Shown: positions 10,001 to 17,534, numbered from the stretch's first letter. The stretch is DNA of 64,000 bases from Mangrovimicrobium sediminis (GCF_004745945.1 NZ_SRLE01000007.1:310001-374000), one strand, 5' to 3'. Notes: generated by a model not told the origin, from the letters alone. Translations and numbers: made by a program.

Positions 10001-10556
10001 CGAACACTGCCTGGATATGGGTATGGATGACTACCTGAGCAAACCCTTCCAGGTCAGTGAACTCGAGAATCTGTTGCGACACTGGTTGGCCGACTACGTC
10101 GTGGAACCTGAATCGGAGCCGGCGCCCGGGTCGGTCCAGCCGAACCCCGAGACGCCTGCCGACGCTGTGGTGATGCCAGCGGGCACCGCGGAAACCGCCG
10201 ACCCGCCGGCTGACCTGGAATCCGCATGGGACTGCGCCGGGGCCCTGTGCCGACTTGGTGGGCGGAGCCACGTCCTGGACAAGGTGCTCGCCGCCTATCG
10301 GCAGGCGGCACCGGACATGTGGACACAAATTCACAGCTACATGGCTGACGGGAGTCCGGGCAAGGTCGCCAGGGCCGCCCACGGCCTGAAGGGCGTGGCG
10401 CTGAATGTGGGCGCAGTGCGTGTTGCTGCCCTGGCACGCGTGCTGGAATTGTCTGCCGAAAGCATGCCGGACGCAGAACTGCTCGGTACCGTCGAGGAAT
10501 TACACGCGGCGATCATCGAATTCGATAGCATTTCCCGCAGTGGTGTGTCTGTGTAG
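7008..10556 (+). CDS. Hybrid sensor histidine kinase (sensor-PAS-HisKA-HATPase-REC-REC-HPt)
   Basis: Large 1182-residue inner-membrane phosphorelay kinase. Order: TM1 at about 14-32; a periplasmic sensor region of about 290 residues; TM2 at about 327-345; a PAS domain at about 362-475; a short coiled coil; HisKA with H521 (FLATMSHEIRTPLN); an HATPase domain with N box NNLLNNAIKFTQ and G boxes DSGIGI and GGVGLGLSI. A first receiver-like domain at about 763-880 (EEAVLVMTQSPALAG) lacks the acidic pair and has no convincing acceptor, so it looks degenerate. A second, intact receiver has D957 (LVLMDCHMPVMDGYEA) and KPF. The C-terminal HPt has H1125 (AHGLKG). The layout resembles BarA/ArcB-type kinases. 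The start is GTG with GGAGAG upstream. It is divergent from the REC-GGDEF gene. Confidence 0.93.
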   Translation: MTKLISGLHWKTFFGYAVVCLTIFLMLSAFLYDQQYKLLKANRLQREGSTLEQKMRSLQTRLDADRKSIDFLFDVPPISGIVRATQGSGYDAFDETGLAQWKSRLEQIFAAYLTTNHDVRQVRYIGVADNGRELVRVQWEGGKPVAVGAPRLQQKSDRPYFQEMLNLEPGAYYISDIELNREHGVIDFPQWATYRIGKGVFDAKGELFGLLILNIDADSVISLLEYSSEGAYTYLLNDDRQFLRHPRPGVAFSFDLGTPVRWEDEFSREIPSESASWTQVTDKLGEQFHAFAHTVQYSGGIHPKYVTAIKTVNDAGIVAEAQRETAKLAAILGVILFVLTGIIFLLRQANLALGSTSALQARFRSALQNAPLAILVLDQQRRVEYRNESAQQLMPDFGEQSFNMSSIKSAEARTWLTRAFDEVLETGEVLSRELWLDNGTTLDGFYQVLIGPIWENDARPSGAILMAMDMTQQKYYEQELQELNKSLEARIRSRTNALEDALTRAEAATQAQGEFLATMSHEIRTPLNAVFGMLALVRRGHIDGKQASQLDMAESNLTALSTLLNDILDVSKIEEGELQIDPVEYEPERLLQACGVSHSAVARSKGIDLVLDLAEIDGYVVLGDQNRIRQIVNNLLNNAIKFTQAGGVTLRAELRPGQNREEGDADLVITVEDSGIGIENSKLDMIFSRFAQAEASTTRRFGGVGLGLSICRQLCELMHGEITVESEAGKGTAFRVRLPQRMLAPRAAADSAPDMDEEAVLVMTQSPALAGVVSRTLTRWGARCEQLPEAEALAALAAPDHPLHYSLVVMDEACWTANHECLALYLARENGCDAGRILLLERFVDGTQLEADQLHERVQRVEAPVSSRELDLALRSLDPQRYGAVELRMADYCESQGLHIPGASLLMVDDHHANLEVLSGLLEDSGATLHRACNGVEALSVLQSAPESRPIDLVLMDCHMPVMDGYEATEAIRAGAAGARYLEVPILALTAAALKGEREHCLDMGMDDYLSKPFQVSELENLLRHWLADYVVEPESEPAPGSVQPNPETPADAVVMPAGTAETADPPADLESAWDCAGALCRLGGRSHVLDKVLAAYRQAAPDMWTQIHSYMADGSPGKVARAAHGLKGVALNVGAVRVAALARVLELSAESMPDAELLGTVEELHAAIIEFDSISRSGVSV

Positions 10557-10790
10557 CCTCTGCGCCGGCCGGTTCGCCGCAACTGTGAGGTCGATCACAT
10601 CCTTCGCACACTCCACCCGCCCGGGCTGTCCCGATAGCTGCTGCCGGCAGGCTTTCTGTGTGAGCCAGTTACCACTCTCGCACAGTGCTGATTGTAAACC
10701 GTACCGTGCAGGTCAATAGTGATACTCAAGGGCAGTCGCCCGCGATTTGAACAATAACTGCGGTAAAGACACGATACGAGAGGGGGACCT

Positions 10791-11075
10791 ATGAAATCCA
10801 CGATATCTGTCTTGGCGGTACTGACTTTCTCAACCCAACTTGCTTTCGCCGATGCGAACAGCGAACCCGGCTCGGCTGTTGCGAGTCGAGCGGCGTCCAA
10901 CAACTCCACGATGGAAGTGGTTGCCGTGCGAGCCGAGGCCATAGCCACGGACAAGCAGGTCAAGTCCTTGGAGCGCGATCTCAGCCCGGCGCTGCAGAAC
11001 CGGCTGGACGAGTTGATGAACTACGAGCTGGAATCCAGGCTCAGCGATCGCGAGGCGATAGCCAGCGCGAACTGA
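10791..11075 (+). CDS. Small secreted protein of unknown function
   Basis: A 94-residue protein with a clear Sec signal peptide (MKSTISVLAVLTFSTQLAFA, cleavage after AFA near residue 20). The mature part is 74 residues, serine/alanine-rich first, then a charged helical half (KSLERDLSPALQNRLDELMNYELESRLSD). It has no cysteine and no motif I recognise. The start follows GAGGGGG. The 234 bp upstream holds no gene; TTGTAA (10692-10697) and AATAGT (10715-10720) with a 17-bp spacer are a weak promoter candidate. It is convergent with the LEA-like gene; a hairpin separates them. Confidence 0.75.
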   Translation: MKSTISVLAVLTFSTQLAFADANSEPGSAVASRAASNNSTMEVVAVRAEAIATDKQVKSLERDLSPALQNRLDELMNYELESRLSDREAIASAN

Positions 11076-11086
11076 CGAGGGGGAGA

Positions 11087-11114
11087 GCGCGAGGCCGTGG
11101 TACCGGCCTCGCGC
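11087..11114. terminator. Hairpin between convergent genes
   Basis: Perfect 11-bp stem GCGCGAGGCCG (11087-11097) and CGGCCTCGCGC (11104-11114) with loop TGGTAC. No T-run follows on either strand, so it is either a weak bidirectional terminator or an mRNA 3'-end stabiliser. Confidence 0.55.
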
Positions 11115-11135
11115 GACCGGCCCGGTTACGGCGGG

Positions 11136-11576
11136 CTATTCTTCCGCGCCCACCGCTTCCTTGGTGGCGTCCCAGGCTTTTTCGCTACCTTCCTTGGTGG
11201 CCTCCCAGGCTTCGCTGGAGGTTTCCTTGGTAGCGTCCCAGGCCTTCTCGCTGCCTTCCTTGGTCGCTTCCCAGGCTTCGCTGGACGTCTCCTTGGTAGC
11301 ATCCCAGGCCTTTTTGCTGCCTTCCTTGGTCGCGTCCCAGGCGTCGCTGGAAGTTTCCTTGGTAGCGTCCCAGGCCTTCTCCGTACCTTCCTTGGTAGCC
11401 TCCCAGGCTTCCCCGGAGGTTTCCTTGGTGGCATCCCAGGCATCGCCGGAGGCTTCCTTGGTCTTCTCCCACGCCTCGCCTGAGGATTCCTTCGCCTTGT
11501 CCCAACTGTCTTTTTCCTCCGCGTGAACGCCGAGGGAAACACCGATAACAATCAATGCCAGCGCAACTCTTTTCAT
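11136..11576 (-). CDS. Secreted LEA-like protein of tandem 11-residue repeats
   Basis: A 146-residue protein with a Sec signal peptide (MKRVALALIVIGVSLGVHA, residues 1-19), one degenerate repeat (EEKDSWDKAKES) and then ten 11-residue repeats of the form S-x-x-A-W-[DE]-[AK]-T-K-E-x (residues 32-141), ending VGAEE. The 11-residue period with small, charged and aromatic positions is that of group 3 late-embryogenesis-abundant proteins and related stress proteins, which form amphipathic helices on drying. The conserved tryptophan in every repeat is unusual for that group. The start was chosen at the signal peptide; the frame is open far upstream to 12212 but that part would cover a non-coding gap. 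Predicted location is the periplasm or envelope. A role in membrane or protein protection is inferred only. Confidence 0.85.
   Translation of the reverse strand: MKRVALALIVIGVSLGVHAEEKDSWDKAKESSGEAWEKTKEASGDAWDATKETSGEAWEATKEGTEKAWDATKETSSDAWDATKEGSKKAWDATKETSSEAWEATKEGSEKAWDATKETSSEAWEATKEGSEKAWDATKEAVGAEE
11154..11483 (-). repeat. Ten tandem 33-bp coding repeats
   Basis: These are the DNA units behind the 11-residue repeats of the LEA-like protein. Neighbouring units differ by several bases, and two alternating subtypes are visible (AWDATKET and AWEATKEG), suggesting expansion by 66-bp duplications. Confidence 0.85.
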
Positions 11577-12015
11577 TGGATTCACCGTCCGTCGCAGATT
11601 GGGGTGGGTGTGACGGTAGTGAGTATAGACGTCGCCAAAAGCCTTGTCCGGCAACCGCCAGCCCGGATTGTGGGAAACACGACATGCCCGATTAATTCCA
11701 TAGCGAATGCCTTTGCATCCCTCAAACCCTTGTTGGCTATGCGACAAAGCGCGAAGAGCAACAGCGCCACGCCTTGCGCTAGCTGCGCATTTAAGTCGGA
11801 AAAACAACGGCTTAATGCCTGGCCCTGGAATGGCATAGCAATTGCTATGCGGTAGACGAAGGCTGAGAAAACAGTTTAGGCACGTAGTTCGCGCAAGCGT
11901 TCGTGCGTTCGCCGCGTACTTCGCACGGCAATGCCCCGCTGTATCTCCGTCCCCTTGCTGGGTAGGCCTACTCAGCTTTACACCGTTTGTAAGCGCGTAA
12001 CTTGAGGAGGTACCT
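11577..12015. promoter_or_regulatory. Divergent intergenic region, LEA-like gene and ferredoxins
   Basis: 439 bp with no credible coding sequence. It contains the 18-bp perfect palindrome at 11833-11850 and a strong ribosome site GAGGAGGT (12005-12012) before the first ferredoxin. GCTTTACA and TGTAAGC around 11974-11996 form a weaker inverted repeat near the ferredoxin start. I see no clear -35/-10 pair. Confidence 0.5.
11833..11850. promoter_or_regulatory. 18-bp perfect palindrome, probable operator
   Basis: GCATAGCAATTGCTATGC is identical to its reverse complement. It lies about 165 bp before the ferredoxin gene and about 257 bp before the LEA-like gene. A dimeric repressor or activator site is the simplest reading; the regulator is unknown. 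Confidence 0.55.
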
Positions 12016-12300
12016 ATGGCGAAGGCAAAACTGAATTTCAAGGATATCGATGTCACCGTAACCGTTCCCGTGGGCGTACGGGTTATCGAGATTTCCGACA
12101 AGATTGGCTCGGGCATCGTGTACGGCTGTCGCGAGGGCGATTGCGGCACCTGCCTGATGAAAGTGGAGGACGGCTGGGAAAACCTCTCATCGACCTCCGT
12201 CATCGAAGACAAGGTGCTGCGCGAAAACGCAGCCGGCAGGCACTACCGCCTCGCGTGCCAGGCACAGGTCCTGGGCGACGTGAGCGTGAGTCCCGCCTGA
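12016..12300 (+). CDS. 2Fe-2S ferredoxin, 94 residues
   Basis: Small soluble electron carrier. The plant-type 2Fe-2S motif is CREGDCGTC, with C38, C43 and C46 as ligands and C81 (RLACQ) as the fourth. The protein lacks a signal peptide, so it is cytosolic. The start ATG follows a very strong GAGGAGGT. It is 30 bp upstream of a second ferredoxin on the same strand, which is clearly a paralogue but has an insertion before the last cysteine. The electron partner is not evident; oxygenases encoded in this window are possible clients. Confidence 0.9.
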   Translation: MAKAKLNFKDIDVTVTVPVGVRVIEISDKIGSGIVYGCREGDCGTCLMKVEDGWENLSSTSVIEDKVLRENAAGRHYRLACQAQVLGDVSVSPA

Positions 12301-12330
12301 CCCCCAACAGATTATCGAGGAGGCTTTATC

Positions 12331-12687
12331 ATGGCCGATATCACTTTTAGCAGTCCCAACTACAAGAACAAGACCGTTTACGCGGTCGCTGGCAGCCACA
12401 CGGAAACCGTCCTGCAGATCGCCAAGGAATTCAAGATTCCCATCGGCTTCAACTGCCAGGATGGCGAATGCGGCACCTGCCTGGTCAAGGTCACGTCACT
12501 AGAAACCAAGGAGCGCATGGCCGGTCCGCTGACCGACAAGGAGCGGACCGTACTGCTGGAACTGGGCAAGCTCAGCAAGGACCAGGTCGACAAGATGCTG
12601 GTGGACGACTTCCCCTGCGAGTGGCGGCTGGCCTGCCAGATGATCGTGCGCGATGAGGACCTGCTGGTCGAGTACGACGTCGAGTAG
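12331..12687 (+). CDS. 2Fe-2S ferredoxin, 118 residues
   Basis: Second ferredoxin of the tandem pair. Ligands C42, C47 and C50 (NCQDGECGTC) and probably C102 (RLACQ); an extra cysteine C96 precedes the last ligand. A lysine-rich insertion of about 25 residues (GPLTDKERTVLLELGKLSKDQVDKML) separates the two halves and is absent from the 94-residue neighbour. The overall form resembles FeSII/Shethna-type ferredoxins, some of which protect enzymes from oxygen by complex formation; that likeness is tentative. GAGGAGGC precedes the ATG. The pair is probably one transcript ending at the hairpin at 12703-12724. Confidence 0.9.
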   Translation: MADITFSSPNYKNKTVYAVAGSHTETVLQIAKEFKIPIGFNCQDGECGTCLVKVTSLETKERMAGPLTDKERTVLLELGKLSKDQVDKMLVDDFPCEWRLACQMIVRDEDLLVEYDVE

Positions 12688-12702
12688 GCGCGTTCCAGCG
12701 AC

Positions 12703-12724
12703 GGCCGGGGCTTACTCCCCGGCC
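12703..12724. terminator. Shared hairpin between convergent ferredoxin and Rieske genes
   Basis: GGCCGGGG (12703-12710) pairs with CCCCGGCC (12717-12724), with a 6-nt loop. The stop codon of the Rieske gene lies inside the loop. There is no T-run. Confidence 0.55.
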
Positions 12725-13110
12725 TGGGTCACCGCGGGCTTTCTGATGCGGCGATCCCTGAAATAGATGCCACTGTCTGTTTCGAACACGCGAACCGCGG
12801 TCAGTTGCTTGCCCAGGCAGATCTCGCTGAGGGATTCCCCGGTCTCGGCGCAGTAGGCGATGCCGTGCATGGAACAACGCAGGTGACCGCTGCGCCTGTC
12901 GAATACCCGGCCATGCTCGCAATCGAGTGTGCGCGGCATGTGCACGCACAGGTTGCGGTAGGCCCTGACTTCGCCGAGATGGCGCAGGACGATCACCGAG
13001 TCGGGCTGTTGGCGGAACAGCACTTCGACACGGCGGGAATCTCCCTCCGCGAGTTCGGTGCGTTCGCAGATGTAGACAAGGCCGGATTTGTCGCTGTCGG
13101 TGGAAAGCAT
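12712..13110 (-). CDS. Rieske 2Fe-2S domain protein
   Basis: A stand-alone 132-residue Rieske protein. Cluster ligands are C55 and H57 (NLCVHMPRTLDC) and C79 and H82 (LRCSMHGIAY). There is no membrane segment and no signal peptide, so it is a soluble Rieske ferredoxin-like carrier or a small subunit. The spacing of 21 residues between the two ligand pairs is in the family range. It lies next to two plant-type ferredoxins, convergent with them, and 111 bp downstream of the aldo/keto reductase gene on the same strand. Confidence 0.88.
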   Translation of the reverse strand: MLSTDSDKSGLVYICERTELAEGDSRRVEVLFRQQPDSVIVLRHLGEVRAYRNLCVHMPRTLDCEHGRVFDRRSGHLRCSMHGIAYCAETGESLSEICLGKQLTAVRVFETDSGIYFRDRRIRKPAVTQAGE

Positions 13111-13221
13111 TTGCGTTTGTACCGCTGTATCACTTGTGAAGGTCGGGTTCTAAACAGCATAGGAGATTCCGCCAGGGCCGGGAACTACCTCGCTGGCAGT
13201 TCCTGCAGATAAACCAGGCCG

Positions 13222-14262
13222 TCACCTGGCGGGCGGTTCGCTGTCGCATACCGTCAGCTTGTAGTCATCGCTCAGGGGGAAATTCACCCCGGATACGGGG
13301 CGCGGCATGTAGTGAGCCTCAAGGGCGGCGATTTCCGCGCTATCCAGTTGCAGTTCGCTCGCCGCGATGGCCGCTTCGAGGTGCGCTGGTTTGGTCGCGC
13401 CGACAATCGGTGCGGTGATGCCCGGCTTGTGCAACACCCAGGCCAGTGCCACCTCGGCGTTACTGACGCCGCGTGATTGCGCGATACTCGCCACCGCATC
13501 GATGATACCGCGGTCGCTGGCCTCGTACTCCTTGGCGAAGGAACTGTAGCGGTTGGCCTGGGTGCGCGCGGTTTCAGTGCCGGCGGGGCGCACCAGTCGG
13601 CCACCGGCCAGCGGGCTCCAGGGAATCACCGCGACCCCGGAGGCCCGACACAGCGGCAGCATCTCGCGCTCTTCCTCGCGATACAGCAGGTTGACCTGGG
13701 GTTGCATGGACACGAAGCGGGTCCAGCCGTGGCTGTCTGCCACGTGCTGCATCTGCGCGAACTGCCAGGCCATCATCGAGGAGGCGCCCAGGTAGCGTGC
13801 CTTGCCCGCCTTCACGATGTCGTGCAGCGCTTCCATGGTCTCCTCGACCGGCGTGTTCACATCGAAGCGGTGAATCTGGAACAGGTCGATGTAGTCCATG
13901 CCCAGGCGCGTGAGGCTCGCGTCGACAGCGGCGAACAGCGCCTTGCGCGACAGGCCGCCGGTGTTCGGGGCGTTGCGCCAGGCGCCGTAGGCCTTGGTGG
14001 CGACCACCACCTCGTCGCGGCAGGCGAGGTCGCGCAGGGCGCGGCCGGTGAATTCCTCCGAGGTGCCCGCCGTGTAAATGTTGGCGGTGTCGAAAAAATT
14101 GATCCCGGCCTGTAGCGCGCGCCTGAAATATTCCCGGCTGTCGCGTTCATCCAGCACCCATGCCCAGAAGCTGCCGCCGGCGGCCGCATCGCCGAAACTC
14201 ATACAACCCAGGCAGAGTCGGGAAACCTTGAGGCCGGTGTTTCCCAGGTTCACGTAATCCAT
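13222..14262 (-). CDS. Aldo/keto reductase
   Basis: NADPH-dependent oxidoreductase with a TIM-barrel fold (346 residues). Family signatures are present: FFDTANIYTAGTSEEFTG (catalytic Asp and Tyr near the N-terminus), the IDLFQIHRFD segment with the catalytic His, and the cofactor-binding AIVGATKPAHLEAA-like C-terminal region (here TAPIVGATKP). It looks like the YajO/Tas group of AKRs. I chose the second ATG (MDYVNLGNTG) because AAGGAA lies 6-7 bp before it; the ATG two codons upstream would be too close to that site. The substrate is not predictable. It is divergent from the TonB receptor at 14669. Confidence 0.9.
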   Translation of the reverse strand: MDYVNLGNTGLKVSRLCLGCMSFGDAAAGGSFWAWVLDERDSREYFRRALQAGINFFDTANIYTAGTSEEFTGRALRDLACRDEVVVATKAYGAWRNAPNTGGLSRKALFAAVDASLTRLGMDYIDLFQIHRFDVNTPVEETMEALHDIVKAGKARYLGASSMMAWQFAQMQHVADSHGWTRFVSMQPQVNLLYREEEREMLPLCRASGVAVIPWSPLAGGRLVRPAGTETARTQANRYSSFAKEYEASDRGIIDAVASIAQSRGVSNAEVALAWVLHKPGITAPIVGATKPAHLEAAIAASELQLDSAEIAALEAHYMPRPVSGVNFPLSDDYKLTVCDSEPPAR

Positions 14263-14668
14263 ACGCATTTCCTTTTTTATGGCGTTTACAGACCAGTGTA
14301 GACAGGCTGCTGGCGGGCGTCCCGTGCCGGCCTGACCCAGACACAGTGTCTCATATCTTTGCGAGCAGCCAGCGCGCTGCCCGGCGGGCGGATGGCGCTG
14401 CTCCGGGGATCCCTTTCAGGCGGTTCGGAATTCCGGGGGACGCCCTTCGGTGCAACCACATAAAATACTGCCAAGTACCTATTATTTGGTAGTTTTACAC
14501 CTGATTTTACGTATTTTTCCCAAAACCCTTTGGCCAGTGGCGGAATTTCGTGAGCCACTTCCACTTATCGACACTTTCCGATTGTCCGTGACCCCGGTCG
14601 GCACTAAGGTAGAGTCCGCGAGCTACTCGCAAGTCCATAGTGAATTTTCTTATCAAGGGGATAGTGTC
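14263..14668. promoter_or_regulatory. Divergent intergenic region, reductase and TonB receptor
   Basis: 406 bp without a credible gene. The segment about 14456-14530 is AT-rich compared with its surroundings and contains the imperfect inverted repeat TGCCAA/TTGGTA around 14470-14493, a possible operator or promoter zone. The frame of the receptor is open back to 14450, but that stretch does not look like protein and ends in a clear TTG start with its own ribosome site. Confidence 0.5.
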
Positions 14669-17074
14669 TTGAAAAACCTGTACTGCTCAACGGCGGTGCT
14701 GCTGGCGACTGCGGCACTGAACGTCAGCTACTCACCCGCTGTAAAGGCCCAGGAAGGGGGGGCGTCCGACGCCGGCTTTGGCGGTATGATGCTCGACGAG
14801 ATCATCGTGACCGCCAACCGTCGCGAGGAAAACCTTCAGGACGTATCCGCGTCGCTGACGGTCTTCAACCAGCAACAGCTGAACGAAGCCAACATCACCA
14901 ACCCCTCGGAACTGGCAACCTACACGCCGAACCTCGCCATCAACAACCGTTTCGGTAGCGACAACACGACTTTTGCCATCCGCGGCTTCTCGCAGGAACT
15001 GCGCACCACCGCTTCGGTGGGCGTGTACTTCGCGGAAGTGGTTGCATTGCGCGGGGCGAACGCCCAGCAGTCCGGTGACGGCGCCACCCCCGGTGACCTG
15101 TTCGACCTGGCCAACGTGCAGGTCCTGAAAGGCCCGCAGGGTACGCTGTTCGGCCGCAACACTACCGGTGGTGCCGTACTGCTGACGCCGCAGCGCCCGA
15201 CCGATGAACTCGAGGGCTACGTCGAGGGTTCCGTCGGCAACTTCGACATGTACCGCGGCCAGGCCGTGGTCAACGTGCCGGTTACTGACAGCTTCAAAGT
15301 GCGCCTGGGTGTCGACCAGATCAAGCGCGACGGCTACATCGAGAATATCTCCGCGATCGGTCCGGAAGAGTTCGGCGACCAGGATTACGTGGCCTTCCGC
15401 GGCAGCGCGCTGTGGGAGATTACCAGCGAGCTGGAAAACTACACGATCTTCCGTTACTCGGATTCCTCCAACAACGGCTACCCGGGCGTGATCGTCGGTT
15501 GTAACCCGGCCATCCCGCTGATCAGCACCCTGTGCCAGACGGACCTCGATGCGCGCCGCGCCAGCGGCCAGGACGGTTTCTACGAGACGTACAACTTCGT
15601 CGACCAGCCGGTCAACGACCAGGAACTGTGGCAGGCGATCAACACCACCACCTGGGACATCACCGACGAGATCCTGATCAAGAACATCATCGCCTACGGC
15701 GGTATCGAGACCAAGCAGCGCAGCGCGATCTTCGGTACCAACTGGATGCTGGGCGGCGAACAGCTGATCTTCCAGCAGGTCGGCTACAACAGCGACGTGC
15801 TGACCACCGACCAGGAAACCTTCGTGGAGGAGATCCAGGTCCAGGGCATCAGCTTCGACGAGCGACTGGTGTGGCAGGTCGGCCTGTACTACGAGAGCAG
15901 CGAACCCGGCGGCGACTACGGCTCGGTATCCCCCGCGCTGATCGCCTGCGACCAGGGCAGCATCACCGGCACCAACCCGGCTGACTACCGCTGTAACAAC
16001 CTTGTCGGTATCGGTGCGATCCAGTCGATCCCCGGCGGTGTCGAGTACACCAACCAGGCGGTCTACGCCCAGGCGAGCTACGAACTGTCCGACAGCTTCG
16101 GCGTGACCGCCGGCCTGCGCTACACCGACGACGAAACCAAGGGTGAGGTAACGGACACCATCTACCAGTTCGCCGCCGGCAGCTACGGTGCCCCGATCAA
16201 CTCCCTGACCGAGGTGCGCAAGCCGGAAACCTCCAGCGATGAAGTCACCTGGCTGCTGGGTGTTGACTACACCCCGACCGACGACCTGCTGCTGTACGCC
16301 AAGTACAACCGCGGTTACCGTCAGGGCAGTGTCAACCTGGCCGGTTCCCCGGGCCTCGACTCGCACGACCCGGAGACCGTGGACACCTACGAGATCGGCA
16401 GCAAGTGGAGCTTCAACGGCGCAGTACCGGGCACCCTGAACGCGGCGCTGTTCTACAACGACTTCACCGACCAGCAGGTGCAGTACGGCTACCTCAAGGC
16501 GATCTCCAACGTCGGCACAACCGCCGTCGTCAACGCCGGCTCCTCGACCATCTGGGGCGCCGAGGTGGATGCCAACCTGTTCCTCACCGAGAGCCTGACG
16601 CTGACCGCGGCCTATGCCTACCTGAACTCCAACGTGGACTCGGTGGAGTTCCCGGAATTCCCGGACGGCAGCTTCGCGACGGAACCGTCGACCACCACCG
16701 CCGAGGGCGAGCCGCTGTCGTTCTCACCGGAACACTCGCTGGTCACCACCCTGGCCTGGGAACTGCCGGTGCCGATCGAGATTGGTGACATGCTGTTGTC
16801 CGCGACTTACGTCTACACCGGCGAGCAGCAGGCGGTCTCCGAGGAGTCTTCGGCTTACTACAAGATCGATGACTACAGCCTGTGGAACCTCAACTACATG
16901 TGGACCAGCGTGATGGGCAGCCCCATCGACCTGTCCGTGTTCGTGACCAACGTGACCGACGAGGAGTACTACACCTTCATCGCCGGCCTGTATTCGGTCA
17001 GCGGCCTCGAGGCGGGCCAGCCCGGTCTGCCGCGGATGTACGGCGCGCGGATCCGTTACAACTTCGGTCTATAG
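14669..17074 (+). CDS. TonB-dependent outer-membrane receptor
   Basis: Outer-membrane beta-barrel transporter driven by TonB-ExbBD (801 residues). The start is a TTG: AAGGGG lies 8 bp before it, and it opens directly onto a signal peptide (KNLYCSTAVLLATAALNVSYSPAVKAQ). The plug begins with DEIIVTANRREENLQDVSASL, typical of this family, and includes VLKGPQGTLFGRNTTGGAVLLTP. The C-terminus ends in the aromatic barrel signature IRYNFGL. Receptors of this subfamily carry many kinds of hydrophobic or complexed nutrients; the ligand cannot be read from sequence. It stands alone, ending in a strong terminator at 17095-17127. Confidence 0.93.
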   Translation: MKNLYCSTAVLLATAALNVSYSPAVKAQEGGASDAGFGGMMLDEIIVTANRREENLQDVSASLTVFNQQQLNEANITNPSELATYTPNLAINNRFGSDNTTFAIRGFSQELRTTASVGVYFAEVVALRGANAQQSGDGATPGDLFDLANVQVLKGPQGTLFGRNTTGGAVLLTPQRPTDELEGYVEGSVGNFDMYRGQAVVNVPVTDSFKVRLGVDQIKRDGYIENISAIGPEEFGDQDYVAFRGSALWEITSELENYTIFRYSDSSNNGYPGVIVGCNPAIPLISTLCQTDLDARRASGQDGFYETYNFVDQPVNDQELWQAINTTTWDITDEILIKNIIAYGGIETKQRSAIFGTNWMLGGEQLIFQQVGYNSDVLTTDQETFVEEIQVQGISFDERLVWQVGLYYESSEPGGDYGSVSPALIACDQGSITGTNPADYRCNNLVGIGAIQSIPGGVEYTNQAVYAQASYELSDSFGVTAGLRYTDDETKGEVTDTIYQFAAGSYGAPINSLTEVRKPETSSDEVTWLLGVDYTPTDDLLLYAKYNRGYRQGSVNLAGSPGLDSHDPETVDTYEIGSKWSFNGAVPGTLNAALFYNDFTDQQVQYGYLKAISNVGTTAVVNAGSSTIWGAEVDANLFLTESLTLTAAYAYLNSNVDSVEFPEFPDGSFATEPSTTTAEGEPLSFSPEHSLVTTLAWELPVPIEIGDMLLSATYVYTGEQQAVSEESSAYYKIDDYSLWNLNYMWTSVMGSPIDLSVFVTNVTDEEYYTFIAGLYSVSGLEAGQPGLPRMYGARIRYNFGL

Positions 17075-17094
17075 TAGAAGACTGCGGTACCTTG

Positions 17095-17127
17095 ACGGCG
17101 CCTGTCCCGCAGGCGCCGTTTTTTTTT
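17095..17127 (+). terminator. Rho-independent terminator of the TonB receptor gene
   Basis: Stem CGGCGCCTG (17096-17104) and CAGGCGCCG (17110-17118), 5-nt loop, then nine T (17119-17127). Confidence 0.95.
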
Positions 17128-17534
17128 GCGCGCGAATCCGCCGCGACACCCACACTCCCCGCAGTGCCAAACGCAAGTTTTTTGCGAAACATCCCCGCTC
17201 GGCGTTCCCGCCAACCGCTATTTCATACCCTCTTGATAGCCAGCGCGAACCACTACCAATAGTACGATCGGGCTAATGCGTCTTCGCTCGCGCGGCAAAA
17301 AAGTAGGCTAGTATTTTAGTCTCTGCCTTCCCGGGAGGGACTCAGCGTCCCCGCCCATCGGCAGCTAACAAAACAACGCCGGCGACGCTGGCAAAAAACA
17401 AGGTTTTTGGCGCGCGCGGCAACGATCGTGCAGCAGCGGGGAGACCCGCGACGGGGAGGGCAGGTGTGCCGGCGTTGGCAAACGCGGTTCGCACCCCGGA
17501 TCGCATCGCGCAGGCCGGAACAAGGAGACGTACC
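17128..17534. promoter_or_regulatory. Upstream region of the VPLPA-CTERM gene
   Basis: About 400 bp with no gene I can support. It presumably includes the promoter of the next gene; TTGATA at about 17235-17240 and AATAGT near 17259-17264 are a weak candidate pair. A ribosome site AAGGAG is at 17522-17527. Confidence 0.4.

Noticed and set aside
8232-10382. 716-codon minus-strand frame opposite the hybrid kinase
   Set aside because: Antisense of HisKA/REC coding sequence; no plausible start or domains.
11154-11483. Regular 33-bp repeats resembling a CRISPR array
   Set aside because: No spacers: units are contiguous and code for 11-residue protein repeats; no cas genes nearby.
11097-11483. 128-codon plus-strand frame rich in Gly, Leu and Phe
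   Set aside because: Antisense of the LEA-like repeats; its repetitiveness comes from the real gene on the other strand.
14286-14564. 92-codon minus-strand frame between reductase and receptor genes
   Set aside because: Not coding in composition and lies in the divergent promoter region.
14732-16366. 544-codon minus-strand frame opposite the first TonB receptor
   Set aside because: Antisense shadow of the receptor; low-complexity Val/Gly/Asp composition, no ribosome site and no family pattern.
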